Positions 26,198 to 34,611 of a stretch of 42,407 nt of DNA are shown piece by piece. The position numbers were made by a program, and so were the translations under genes. The notes beneath the pieces were generated by a model that ran no database searches, had not been told where the DNA came from, and saw only the letters and a list, made by a program, of their open reading frames with translations. How positions within the stretch are numbered: the first letter of the stretch is position 1; every line of letters starts with the position of its first letter. The DNA is from Nitrososphaerota archaeon (lineage in GTDB: Archaea; Thermoproteota; Nitrososphaeria_A; Caldarchaeales; JAVZCJ01): assembly GCA_038817485.1 (NCBI GenBank), contig JAWAZL010000012.1:1-42407 (forward strand). Reading direction: 5' to 3'.

Positions 26198-26667
26198 GTG
26201 AGGAACAATTAAAACTGTTTACTTTAAAAATTCAGGAGATCATACTAAAGAAATTTTTGAAAATAGTTAAAGAATTTATTAAGGAGGAAAAAATAAAGAA
26301 CATAGTTGTTGTATTTACAACAGGTAAAACAGGAGCCTTTGTATCTTCAATTTTTAAAGGATAGAATGTTATGGTTGTTACTCATTCAACAGGATTTGCT
26401 AAACCAAATTATCAAGAATTATTAGAAGAAAATTTAATACAATTCTTCCATTGGAAATTATCGCAAACACTTTAAGATTATTTGATGAAGGTACTAAGGT
26501 AGCTATTGAAATAACTATTATGGCTACAGATGCTGAACTTATAAACGCAGGAGAGATATGTTATAGCTATTGCTGGAACAGGAAAAGGGACAGACTGCTT
26601 TAATTAATGAAGCAGCAAATTCATTTAATTTTTTGATTTAAAAATTAGAAAATTATTTGCAAACCAT
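26198..26667 (+). pseudogene. Decayed stand-alone pyruvate kinase C-terminal-domain protein
   Basis: Stitching frames recovers the archaeal single-domain PK_C family: TVYFKNSGDHTKEIFE, then KNIVVVFTTGKTGAFVSSIFKG, NVMVVTHSTGFAKPNYQELLEE, EIIANTLRLFDEGTKVAIEITIMATDAELI, an IAGTGKGTD-like stretch and NSFNFFDLKIRKL. Lesions include an extra base just after the GTG start (26198), a stop at 26362-26364 (TAG after FKG), a deletion that removes the segment normally holding THALSGVERA, and further frame changes near 26555, 26590 and 26630. No frame longer than about 60 codons survives. Relatives carry an alpha/beta domain with a bound ligand and no known activity. The region otherwise appears as an unexplained 570-base gap between genes. 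Confidence 0.8.
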
Positions 26668-26674
26668 ACGATTT

Positions 26675-27001
26675 TTAAACTACTCTAGATCCGTTCTTTA
26701 TTTTTTTTATTGGAGCAATAGGTGCTATTTCCTTCTCTTCATCTTCAACAGCTGCTAATAGCATACATTCAGATAATTCTCCTCTAAATTTAGCGGGTTT
26801 TAAATTTACAAGAAAAACAAATTGATTTCCTAAAAAGAAATCTGGATTATACATATGAGCTAAGCCAGTTATCGCTTGTTTAGTATATTCTCCAAAATCT
26901 ACTATTAATTTAATTAATCTTTCTGAACCACTTACACGTTCTGCTTTTATAACTGTTCCAACTCTTAATTCAATTTTCTTAAAATCTTCCATCGAAATCA
27001 T
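26675..27001 (-). CDS. tRNA-binding OB-fold protein, MetRS beta-subunit (MetG C-terminal) type
   Basis: The 108-residue protein is one EMAP-II-like tRNA-binding domain: FKKIELRVGTVIKAERVSGSERLIKLIVDFG, then QAITGLAHMY and VFLVNLKPAKFRGELSECMLLAAV, the standard series for the C-terminal domain of methionyl-tRNA synthetase. In many archaea this domain is a separate gene that works in trans with MetRS. I place the start at the ATG at 27001 because GGTGA lies five bases upstream; two GTG codons further up are less likely. It converges on the PK_C pseudogene. Confidence 0.9.
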   Translation of the reverse strand: MISMEDFKKIELRVGTVIKAERVSGSERLIKLIVDFGEYTKQAITGLAHMYNPDFFLGNQFVFLVNLKPAKFRGELSECMLLAAVEDEEKEIAPIAPIKKIKNGSRVV

Positions 27002-27164
27002 TTTTATCACCACATTTTTTAATGTATTTTATTAAAGATAAAGTATTAAAAACTTATTTAAGAAAAATATTATCCAAGTATTACATTAAGATTTTCTTAG
27101 AAAAATTTATAACGAAAAGTAAAAATATAACTACTCATAATTTTATAATGGAAAATGGAATAGG

Positions 27165-27995
27165 ATGAAGCTAAAAGAAATACTATTAAGAATAAAGAAT
27201 ACTTTAAAAAATAAAGGAGAAAAAACATGGACTAATGAAGTAGAGAATAGACTTATAGATGTGGAAAGATTATATAAGCCTGAAGAATTTATACTTAAAA
27301 TAGAAGAAATAATAGGAAAATTAGATATTCAAATTCAAAAACTTAAAAAGAAATATTCTAATTTGGAGCAAAAAAATAAAGAATATTTTGAAAAATGCAT
27401 AGAGGCATTAGCAAATAAGGATGAAGAAAGAGCAAAAATTTATGCTCAAGAAGTTGCAGAAATTAGAAAACTTGCTAGAATGATATTTCATAGTGAATTA
27501 ATATTTGAACAAATAAAGCTTAGATTGGAAACAATAGAAGAATTAAGAGAAGTTGTTGGATTACTTACACCTTTAAATAAAGTAATTTTAAGTATAAAAG
27601 AAGAAGTAAGGGGAATTATCCCAGAAGCAGCTTTAACATTAACAGAATTGCAAGAAAGTATAGAAGGATTTATATCAGCTACAACAGGAATGCCAATAGA
27701 AGAGATTAGTATATCAACCGATTTAAGTGGAGAAGCTAGGGATATATTAGAGGAAGCGAGCATAGTTGCTTCTGAAAGGATAGAAAAAAGTTTTCCGGAA
27801 ATAATTGAAGCAAAAGATGGACAAATTAAGGAAATGGTTTATGCATATATTAAAGAACATTATAAAGATTTTGATATAGAAGAATGCGCATCTACTTTAA
27901 GTTTATCAGAAGAAGAAATTGAAAGAGCAATAGAAATACTTGAAAAGGAAGGGAAAATAATTTTAAAGAAAGAAAGAGAAGAAGAGCACTATTAA
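27165..27995 (+). CDS. cdvB: ESCRT-III-family cell-division protein CdvB with C-terminal winged helix
   Basis: The 276-residue protein has an ESCRT-III core of charged helices to about residue 205 (ERLYKPEEFILKIEEIIGKL..., EYFEKCIEALANKDEERAKIYAQEVAEIRKL), a short linker with SFPEI (209-213) that may serve as a MIT-interacting motif, and a winged-helix-like end (about 219-270: IKEMVYAYIKEHYKDFDIEECASTL...). In Sulfolobus the equivalent broken winged helix of CdvB binds CdvA and recruits the ring to the membrane. No cdvA is seen next to it. A TATA-like AATTTATAACG lies about 60 bases upstream. It should polymerise at mid-cell during division and be remodelled by CdvC. Confidence 0.92.
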   Translation: MKLKEILLRIKNTLKNKGEKTWTNEVENRLIDVERLYKPEEFILKIEEIIGKLDIQIQKLKKKYSNLEQKNKEYFEKCIEALANKDEERAKIYAQEVAEIRKLARMIFHSELIFEQIKLRLETIEELREVVGLLTPLNKVILSIKEEVRGIIPEAALTLTELQESIEGFISATTGMPIEEISISTDLSGEARDILEEASIVASERIEKSFPEIIEAKDGQIKEMVYAYIKEHYKDFDIEECASTLSLSEEEIERAIEILEKEGKIILKKEREEEHY

Positions 27996-28105
27996 GCAGT
28001 TTTATTAGAATTTTTTATCATTTTTCCATAATTTAAATAAAAAAGAAAATCTTAAAAATAAGGATAAAAATTTAAAAAGCACTTATTATTTTTTTAAAGT
28101 AGATA

Positions 28106-28873
28106 TTGCTAAATATAGCTAATAATAAGATCATTTTCTTATTAATACTTTCTTCATTTTTACTTAGCTTATTTTATATAAATAATTCTTCATTAAATTA
28201 TGCTATAAATAAATATTCAACATATGAAAGAAATATTATAAAAATACCACTTGCGTTTCATACATTACCATTAAATAAGTTAAGCGAAAAGTTTAATGAA
28301 ACAGATAATAGTAAAATTAAACAAAAGATGGAAGAAATTATAGATGAAATGGTAATATGCACAAATAACATATGGAAAGTAGCAGGAATATTATTTTTAA
28401 AAGCAAGAATATTTTGGGAAGATGCTCCAGAAGCTCCAGATAGTTTTCATAGAGCTATGTTAAGGAAAAGAGTAAATGAAGAGTATCCATTATATTATCA
28501 TATTTTTCTTATCGATGGGCCATTTCCTGATTGGCCAATGACACAAGCAATAACTAAAGAATATTATGGAACTTTTTTAACATATGAAGCTTGGACTAAT
28601 GATCCAAATATCCCAGATGATGATAATGACCCAAAGAATGGATGGTTTGGTGAAGAACCTCCAGGAGAAATACTAGCGCATGAATTAGGGCATGCTCTTG
28701 GTTTATTACCTGGTCCAAAGGAAAAGAGAGCTACTCGTCATTATAGAGGCATAGCTTTCAGAGATAGATTAATGCATGAAGATATCCCTTGTGGGATAAC
28801 TCTCACGTATTTTGATATAATAGCTGCAAGGGATAGTCCTTTAGCTAGAAAATTTAAAGATTATAATGAGTGA
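28106..28873 (+). CDS. Secreted or membrane-anchored zincin-like metalloprotease
   Basis: The 255-residue protein has an N-terminal hydrophobic segment (residues 9-25), so it is exported or anchored. The motif EILAHELGHALGLLPG places H192, E193 and H196 as zinc ligands and general base, with the following Gly as in metzincins. The classical third histidine (HExxHxxGxxH) is proline here (P202). H212 in TRHYRG or H224 in RLMHED, the latter near a Met-turn-like methionine (M223), may replace it. It is most like matrixin-type M10 proteases, but divergent. The TTG start has no obvious Shine-Dalgarno. It lies between cdvB and cdvC, on the cdvB strand; whether it has any division role is unknown. 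Confidence 0.75.
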   Translation: MLNIANNKIIFLLILSSFLLSLFYINNSSLNYAINKYSTYERNIIKIPLAFHTLPLNKLSEKFNETDNSKIKQKMEEIIDEMVICTNNIWKVAGILFLKARIFWEDAPEAPDSFHRAMLRKRVNEEYPLYYHIFLIDGPFPDWPMTQAITKEYYGTFLTYEAWTNDPNIPDDDNDPKNGWFGEEPPGEILAHELGHALGLLPGPKEKRATRHYRGIAFRDRLMHEDIPCGITLTYFDIIAARDSPLARKFKDYNE

Positions 28874-28982
28874 AATGAAGATTTCTTCTAATAATAGGAA
28901 AAAATAAATTCGTAAAGAAATTGCTTAGAAATTAAAATTTAAATTTGGTATTTTTTAAAAATAAAAAATTTTAAAAATAAAA

Positions 28983-30104
28983 TTATAAAGCCATCCATCT
29001 TCTAGCCCATTCTTCATATTTTTTAATACTATCAAAAGAAACACTTGGACGTCTAGTTTTTATAGCTTCCAAGAAATCGAACATATTAATTAATCTAGGT
29101 TTCATACCTTTTTCAGCAGCACCACTTTCAAATAATTCTCTTACAACTTTAATTTGAACACTCATGCAAATATCTCGAATATCGTTTCCACTATATCCAT
29201 TTGTTAATATTGCTAATTCCTCGAAATCAACATCATCACTAAGAGCTAAATCCTTTGTGTAATGTTTAAATAAAGCTAATCTATTTTCTTTATCTGGTAA
29301 AGGGACATAAATACGTTTTTGAAATCTTCTTATGAATGGTTCATCTAAATCCCAAGGCTTATTAGTAGCGCCTATAACATACAAATGCTCAGTTTTAGAT
29401 TTTTCAGAAAGACCATCCATTTCTTTTAAAATTTGATTCCTAGCTCTAGTTTCTCCACCAACCTCAACTTGATGAATAGAAGTAAGAGAATCTATTTCAT
29501 CTATAAATATAATAGCTGGACGATTTTTACTAATAGATTTCCTTGCAGAAGAAAAAAGCCTAGCAACATTTTTCTCAGATTCTCCAAGCCATTTAGAAAT
29601 TATTGAAGCTGCATCAACATAATAAAAAGTAGCATCTATCTCAGATGCTACAGCTGCTGCTAAAAGTGTTTTTCCACATCCTGGAGGACCATATAATAAT
29701 ATGCCTTTAGGCCAACCTAATGGAAATAAATCTGGCCTTTTAACAGGATAAACTATGCTTTCTCTTATAGATTTTTTAGCTTCTTCTAAACCTATTATAT
29801 CATTCCATGAAACATTTGGTTTTTCTTTTAAAACTAAATCATTAAATTTAGCCGCTTCCTCAACTTTAATAGATTCACCTTCCACCATCGATTCAAGTAC
29901 ATGAATACGCTCTTCATAGCTTTTCATTTTTTCATAATATACTTTTTTAATAGTAGGATCTTCAGTTAAATTATAAAGTTTAAAAAGAAGATCGACTACT
30001 TGTCGATATTTAAGAATAGCCATTGAATAATTTCCTTGTTTATCAAGTTTTATTGCTTCATTAGCTTTTTCAGAAGCTATTTTTCTAAGTTCTTCAGAAA
30101 ACAA
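28983..30104 (-). CDS. cdvC: CdvC, Vps4-like AAA ATPase with MIT domain
   Basis: An N-terminal MIT three-helix bundle (about residues 5-72) is followed by a AAA module: Walker A GPPGCGKT, Walker B IIFIDEID, pore-loop KWLGESEK, second region of homology GATNKPWDLDEPFIRRF and a Vps4-type C-terminus. The enzyme disassembles CdvB polymers by pulling them through its pore, docking through MIT on proline motifs such as those in the two CdvB proteins here. I favour TTG at 30104 as start, because AGGTGA ends five bases before it; the GTG three codons upstream lies inside that ribosome site. It is divergent from the second cdvB paralogue. Confidence 0.95.
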   Translation of the reverse strand: MFSEELRKIASEKANEAIKLDKQGNYSMAILKYRQVVDLLFKLYNLTEDPTIKKVYYEKMKSYEERIHVLESMVEGESIKVEEAAKFNDLVLKEKPNVSWNDIIGLEEAKKSIRESIVYPVKRPDLFPLGWPKGILLYGPPGCGKTLLAAAVASEIDATFYYVDAASIISKWLGESEKNVARLFSSARKSISKNRPAIIFIDEIDSLTSIHQVEVGGETRARNQILKEMDGLSEKSKTEHLYVIGATNKPWDLDEPFIRRFQKRIYVPLPDKENRLALFKHYTKDLALSDDVDFEELAILTNGYSGNDIRDICMSVQIKVVRELFESGAAEKGMKPRLINMFDFLEAIKTRRPSVSFDSIKKYEEWARRWMAL

Positions 30105-30206
30105 TTTTTTCACCTAAATACATATTTTATAGAAAAATAAATATATAAGTATTTTAAAATCCCATTTTAAGAAATATCATAAGATTTTTTTAAAAAAAAA
30201 GTTTAG

Positions 30207-30216
30207 AATTTAAATA
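30207..30216 (+). promoter_or_regulatory. TATA-like box of the cdvB paralogue
   Basis: AATTTAAATA lies about 80 bases upstream of the ATG of the second cdvB gene, in the 179-base gap shared with cdvC. GAGAGG just before the ATG and GGTG a little further up can serve for ribosome binding. Pattern-based only. Confidence 0.4.
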
Positions 30217-30292
30217 GAAAAATTTTTCAAGCAATAGATTAATATAGTAGTAAATATAGGAATATTTTACAAATATAATGGTGTGAGAGGTA

Positions 30293-30934
30293 ATGATTAA
30301 ATTTCCTTTTTGGAAAAAGCATGAAGAAATAAAAGTTCTTCCTCCCTCACCTCCTGAAAAGAAAACTACAGAAAGAATAAGCGAAATTATAATGCTTTTA
30401 AGAATTCAATCTGAAAAACTTAATAGAACAGTTCAAAGACTAACTGAAAGAGGAAAAGAACTTTTTGAAAAATGTGTAAAAGCAAGTCAAGAGCAAGATA
30501 CTGCTAGGGCTACTGTATATGCAAATGAAGTTGCACAACTTAGAAAAATGTCTAGAACTCTTCTTAGAAGTCAACTTTCACTTGAACAAGTTATTCTTAG
30601 ATTAGAAACTGTAAAGGAATTTGGAGATATAAGTAAAATTTTAGGACCTGCTGCGAATATTGTTCAGCAAGTTCAAGGAGAGCTAAGCGGAGTTGTTCCA
30701 GAAGTAGCTATTAATTTAAGTAGAGTGGGAGATATGCTAGATAATCTTTTAACAGAAGTTAGTAGTGTGTCTGGTACTGTAGTAAGTATCTCTGCATATG
30801 ATGAAGAAGCTAAGAAAATACTTGAAGAGGCAAATGAAATTGCAGCTCAAAGAATGAAAAATGCTTTTCCTGAATTACCTGAACCATATAAGTATTATGA
30901 AAATAAAGAAGAAGGTTCTTCTAAAAAGGAATAA
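30293..30934 (+). CDS. ESCRT-III-family protein, CdvB paralogue without winged helix (CdvB1/B2 type)
   Basis: The 213-residue protein is an ESCRT-III core without the winged helix: residues 27-190 are charged helices (ERISEIIMLLRIQSEKLNRTVQRL, RGKELFEKCVKASQEQDTARATVYANEVAQLRKM) clearly homologous to the upstream CdvB. It ends with FPELPEP (192-198), a proline motif of the MIM2 type that should bind the CdvC MIT domain, and a charged tail. The N-terminus has a basic/aromatic patch (MIKFPFWKKH) that may touch membrane. In Sulfolobus such paralogues form the constricting ring after CdvB is removed. It is divergent from cdvC, an arrangement that would allow co-regulation. Confidence 0.9.
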   Translation: MIKFPFWKKHEEIKVLPPSPPEKKTTERISEIIMLLRIQSEKLNRTVQRLTERGKELFEKCVKASQEQDTARATVYANEVAQLRKMSRTLLRSQLSLEQVILRLETVKEFGDISKILGPAANIVQQVQGELSGVVPEVAINLSRVGDMLDNLLTEVSSVSGTVVSISAYDEEAKKILEEANEIAAQRMKNAFPELPEPYKYYENKEEGSSKKE

Positions 30935-31033
30935 AAATCTTTATTATTTTCCAATTTTGATAAATAGATAATATTTAAAATATAATGTTTTCTTTAAAAA
31001 ATAATCTATAATTTTTCATAAATTTTAAATTAG

Positions 31034-31411
31034 TTAACCTATCAAATTGTATGGTTTTCCGCCTTCAATTATTTTTAAAGGTGTTTTATCTTTCCATTTA
31101 GATAAAAATGATAAATCTTTATTTTTATCTCTTAAATCATCTGGAAGCATTTGTGGAATTTCTTCTATAATTGGATACCATCTATTACAATTAGAACAAA
31201 AAAGAATACCTTCAGCTATTTCTCTTGAAAGACAATCTTCACAATTAAGCTTTTCAAGTTTAGAAACAAATTCTTTTGAAAAACCGCAATATTCTTCACA
31301 TTTCCATTCTTTAGGCTTATATCTTGATTTAGTTTCATCAAATACAATAAGCTCTAATGGAAATTTTTTACATATTGGACAAGCAAGAATATCCATTAAT
31401 CTATATTTCAT
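31034..31411 (-). CDS. Trm112-family zinc-finger activator of methyltransferases
   Basis: The protein (125 residues from the ATG at 31411) starts MKYRLMDILACPICKKFPLEL, the Trm112 opening with a CPxC zinc knuckle. It continues through EGILFCSNCNRWYPIIEEIPQMLPDDLRD, the second CxxC and the hydrophobic strand that pairs with the client methyltransferase. The cysteine pairs form the zinc site. A central insertion (KEWKCEEYCGF..., NCEDC) adds more cysteines. Archaeal Trm112 stabilises several methyltransferases, including Mtq2; a candidate Mtq2 lies at 25388. AGGTG sits seven bases before the chosen ATG. Confidence 0.88.
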   Translation of the reverse strand: MKYRLMDILACPICKKFPLELIVFDETKSRYKPKEWKCEEYCGFSKEFVSKLEKLNCEDCLSREIAEGILFCSNCNRWYPIIEEIPQMLPDDLRDKNKDLSFLSKWKDKTPLKIIEGGKPYNLIG

Positions 31412-31508
31412 ATAAAACACCTAACTTAAAAATTGTTATATATTTTCATTTATTTAAGCTTTAGTTATTACGTTAAAAAATAAATATATTTTTATTTTTT
31501 TTAATAAT

Positions 31509-32504
31509 TCAAGCATATAAATAGCATGCAACAAATCTATCTTTTTCAATTTCTATTTCAATTGGATCAGTTTTTTTACATATATCCATAGCTTTTGGGC
31601 AGCGTGGTGCAAAACGACAACCAGGTGGAGGATTAACTAAATTTGGGACTTCCCCCCCAATAACTAATTTTATTCTTTCAGCAGTGGGATCTGGACTTGG
31701 AACAGCTGCCATAAGTGCTTGAGTATATGGATGCAAAGGTTCATTAACTAATTTTTCAGATTCGGCCATTTCAACAATTTTACCTGCATACATTATACCC
31801 ATTCTTTCACTCATATGTCTTCCTATTGCTAAATCATGAGTAATGAAAAGATAAGATATTTTGTATTCATCTCTTAATTTTAACATTAAATTTAATACTT
31901 CAGCTCTTATAGAAACATCAAGCATAGAAACCGGTTCATCTGCAACTATAAACTCTGGTTTAAGAATTAATGCTCTTGCAATCGCTACTCTTTGACGTTG
32001 CCCACCACTAAGTTCATGTGGATACCTATCCATAAAATCTTCAGGAGGTATTATTTCAACTTCTTCAAGAGCTCTCGCTATAATTTCTTGTTTTTCATTA
32101 GGATCTTCAGTTATTTTATGAATATCAAGTGGTTCACTTAATATATCATACACAGTCATTCTTGGATTTAATGATTCATAAGGATCTTGAAAAATAATTT
32201 GCATTCTTTTTCTAAAAGGCTTTAATTGTTCTTTATTCAATTTAAGAATATCTATTCCATTAAATATTACTGAACCAGAAGTAGGTTCTATAAGTCTAAG
32301 AATGGCTCTTCCAGTAGTTGTTTTTCCACATCCAGATTCTCCAGCTAATCCAAATATTTCACCTTTTTTAATGTTGAAAGAAATATTATCTACAGCATGA
32401 ACATAAAGTTCTGGACCACCAAGTATAGAAGATAGAAAACCTCTTCTTAATGGGAAATATTTTTTTAAATTCTTAACTTGAAGTAAAGTTTCTTCTGAAT
32501 TCAT
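31509..32504 (-). CDS. Peptide ABC transporter ATPase, OppF/DppF type (second copy)
   Basis: The 331-residue ATPase has Walker A GESGCGKT, Q-loop FQDPYES, signature LSGGQRQR, Walker B FIVADEP and H-loop ITHD. The oligo_HPY tail carries CRFAPRCPKAMDIC and a final ACYL. It diverges well from the copy at 8407, so the two pairs are old paralogues or separate acquisitions. Only the OppD partner lies beside it; no permease or binding protein is encoded next to the pair. It may therefore energise a transporter encoded elsewhere. Confidence 0.92.
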   Translation of the reverse strand: MNSEETLLQVKNLKKYFPLRRGFLSSILGGPELYVHAVDNISFNIKKGEIFGLAGESGCGKTTTGRAILRLIEPTSGSVIFNGIDILKLNKEQLKPFRKRMQIIFQDPYESLNPRMTVYDILSEPLDIHKITEDPNEKQEIIARALEEVEIIPPEDFMDRYPHELSGGQRQRVAIARALILKPEFIVADEPVSMLDVSIRAEVLNLMLKLRDEYKISYLFITHDLAIGRHMSERMGIMYAGKIVEMAESEKLVNEPLHPYTQALMAAVPSPDPTAERIKLVIGGEVPNLVNPPPGCRFAPRCPKAMDICKKTDPIEIEIEKDRFVACYLYA

Positions 32505-32510
32505 AAATTC

Positions 32511-33470
32511 TCACTTCTTTAATAAATGACAAGCTGCATAATGACCTTTATCAATTTCTATTAATAAAGGTTCTTCTTCTTTACATTTTTCCATTACATA
32601 TTGACATCTAGGATGGAATCTGCATCCTGATGGTGGAAATAAAAGATTTGGTGGAGAACCTGGAATTGAAATAAGTTTTTTTCTTGGACCTTTAAGAGAT
32701 GGAAAAGAATTCATTAATCCTTGAGAATATGGATGTAAAGGATTTTTAAATAATCTAACTACATCAGCCATTTCAACAATTTTACCTGCATACATTATAG
32801 CTACTTTATTACATGTTTCAGCTATAACTGATAAATCATGAGAAATCATTATAAAAGAAAGGTTTAATTCTTCTTTAAGCTTTTTTAAAAGCTTTAAAAC
32901 TTGAGCTTGAACTATAACATCCAAAGCAGTTGTAGGCTCATCTGTTATAACTATATCTGGATTGCATGCTAATGCCATAGCAATCATAGCTCTTTGTTTC
33001 ATTCCTCCACTAAATTCAAAAGGATAATTATTTATTCTAGATGGATCTATACCTACTAATTCAAAAAGTTTTATAACTCTTTCTTTAGCTTCTTCATTAG
33101 AAATATCTTCATGAGTAAGAATAGCTTCCATTATTTGATCCCCGACTGTATACACGGGATTTAAAGCATTCATGGCACCTTGAAAAACTATTGAAATACG
33201 CTTCCATCTAATATTTTTTCTTAATATTTCTTCAGGCAAAGCAATTAAATCTACTCCATCGAAAATAATTTTCCCATCTAATATTTTTCCATTTGGTGGA
33301 AGAAGCTTTATTATAGATAAGCCAGTAGTTGTTTTTCCACATCCAGATTCTCCAGCTAATCCAAAAGCATCCCCTTTTTCTAATGAAAAACTAACATTAT
33401 CTACAGCTTTAACATATCCTTTAGTAGTTTCAAAATAAGTTTTTAATCCATGAACTTCAAGAAGAGGCAA
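32511..33470 (-). CDS. Peptide ABC transporter ATPase, OppD/DppD type (second copy)
   Basis: The 319-residue ATPase has Walker A GESGCGKT, Q-loop FQGAMNALNPV, signature FSGGMKQR (first residue F in place of the usual L), Walker B IVITDEP and H-loop ISHD. The C-terminal cysteine group is CRFHPRCQYVMEKC with a late ACHL. FQGAMNALNPV is typical of a DppD subgroup common in thermophilic archaeal sugar/peptide systems, so the substrate could be an oligosaccharide. The start is TTG at 33470. Six bases separate it from the OppF gene downstream, so the two are cotranscribed. Confidence 0.92.
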   Translation of the reverse strand: MPLLEVHGLKTYFETTKGYVKAVDNVSFSLEKGDAFGLAGESGCGKTTTGLSIIKLLPPNGKILDGKIIFDGVDLIALPEEILRKNIRWKRISIVFQGAMNALNPVYTVGDQIMEAILTHEDISNEEAKERVIKLFELVGIDPSRINNYPFEFSGGMKQRAMIAMALACNPDIVITDEPTTALDVIVQAQVLKLLKKLKEELNLSFIMISHDLSVIAETCNKVAIMYAGKIVEMADVVRLFKNPLHPYSQGLMNSFPSLKGPRKKLISIPGSPPNLLFPPSGCRFHPRCQYVMEKCKEEEPLLIEIDKGHYAACHLLKK

Positions 33471-33640
33471 AATTTTCCAACTCCATTTATTTTTTAAAAA
33501 ATATTTTAAGATATTAATTAATGTTTTTTAAGAAATAAAGTTATTTATTAACTTATATATAAAAATGTAAAAAATCATAAATTTTTAAATTTTTCCTTAT
33601 TTTTAGAATAAAATATAGTTTTAAGGTAAAGTAATAAAGA

Positions 33641-34462
33641 ATGAAAAAAGATTATGAATATAAAACGATTATAGAATATTTTCTATTAATATTAATTGTT
33701 ATAATAATTTCTTTTAGTTTTTCGTATGCATATTCCATAATTAAACCTCCAATTAAAGAAGAATTAAATTTTTTAAAAATTATAGAAACTACTCTTTTAT
33801 TTGGTGGTATAGGTTTAATAGGTTTAACTATTTTATACCTAATTTTATTAAAAAGGACTTCCATTTATATAAAAGCAATGATAAGTGCGATTTTATCACC
33901 AGTAATAGTTATGGGACTAGTAATTTTTGCTGAGACATTAATTCTCATATTATATAAACAATTAAGCATAGCATTAATTTCTTTAATAATTCTTGCTTCA
34001 CTCTATTTAACAATGATAATAGAAATACTGATAATAACAGATATGCTTCCAATTAAAATAAAAAATTTTATAATGGTTTTCTATGGAGCAATATTTGGAT
34101 CGTTTTTTGGAGTAATTATACCAACTATAGTAATTATATTAATAGGTATTTTAATAGCATTCTTTGATGTATTTTTAGTGAATTTTATTTTCTTAAAAAA
34201 AGTAAAGGAATTAATTGGAAAAGGGGCATATGTAGGAAAATTCATTGAAATTGGATTAGGAGAATTTATTTTTTATGCTATTCCACCTTCTTTATCTTAT
34301 TATAGATTTGGATTTTTAATATTTATTTTATCTTCATTATTAATATTTTTAGGATGCATAATAAATTTCTTAATTTTATTACGTAAACGAATTGTAGCTG
34401 GATTAACTATACCCACTCTACTTGGAATTATACCGCCTTTAATAAATCATATAATAAAATAA
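33641..34462 (+). CDS. Presenilin/SPP-like (A22) polytopic membrane protein with variant catalytic motifs
   Basis: The 273-residue protein has about eight or nine hydrophobic spans. Three spots match the order and spacing of presenilin-type intramembrane aspartyl proteases: AFFD (D176; usual YD), IGLGE (205-208; usual GLGD) and IPTL (258-260; usual PAL). The first aspartate is thus kept, while the second is glutamate. A diaspartyl pair would not form, so it may be inactive, or use Glu, or belong to a sister family. Archaeal homologues of presenilin are known and the length fits. It stands alone, with its promoter region facing the opp pair. I am moderately sure of the superfamily and unsure of any activity. 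Confidence 0.6.
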   Translation: MKKDYEYKTIIEYFLLILIVIIISFSFSYAYSIIKPPIKEELNFLKIIETTLLFGGIGLIGLTILYLILLKRTSIYIKAMISAILSPVIVMGLVIFAETLILILYKQLSIALISLIILASLYLTMIIEILIITDMLPIKIKNFIMVFYGAIFGSFFGVIIPTIVIILIGILIAFFDVFLVNFIFLKKVKELIGKGAYVGKFIEIGLGEFIFYAIPPSLSYYRFGFLIFILSSLLIFLGCIINFLILLRKRIVAGLTIPTLLGIIPPLINHIIK

Positions 34463-34573
34463 ATTCTCTTAATTTAGTTATTTGAAAATAGTTAATAAGC
34501 ACTAAATTTTTCGATATAGTAATACATAATTTAAATAAAAATTTAATAATAAGTTAATTAAAACTTTTAATCT

Positions 34574-34581
34574 ATTTAAAT
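34574..34581 (+). promoter_or_regulatory. TATA-like box of the rpoD-rpl18e-rpl13 operon
   Basis: ATTTAAAT in the context TCTATTTAAATAC lies 30 bases before the rpoD ATG. Transcription would begin only a few bases before GAGG-AAAA-ATG, giving a very short leader that still holds a Shine-Dalgarno. Confidence 0.5.
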
Positions 34582-34611
34582 ACTATGAAAATTATTAAAA
34601 AATGAGGAAAA

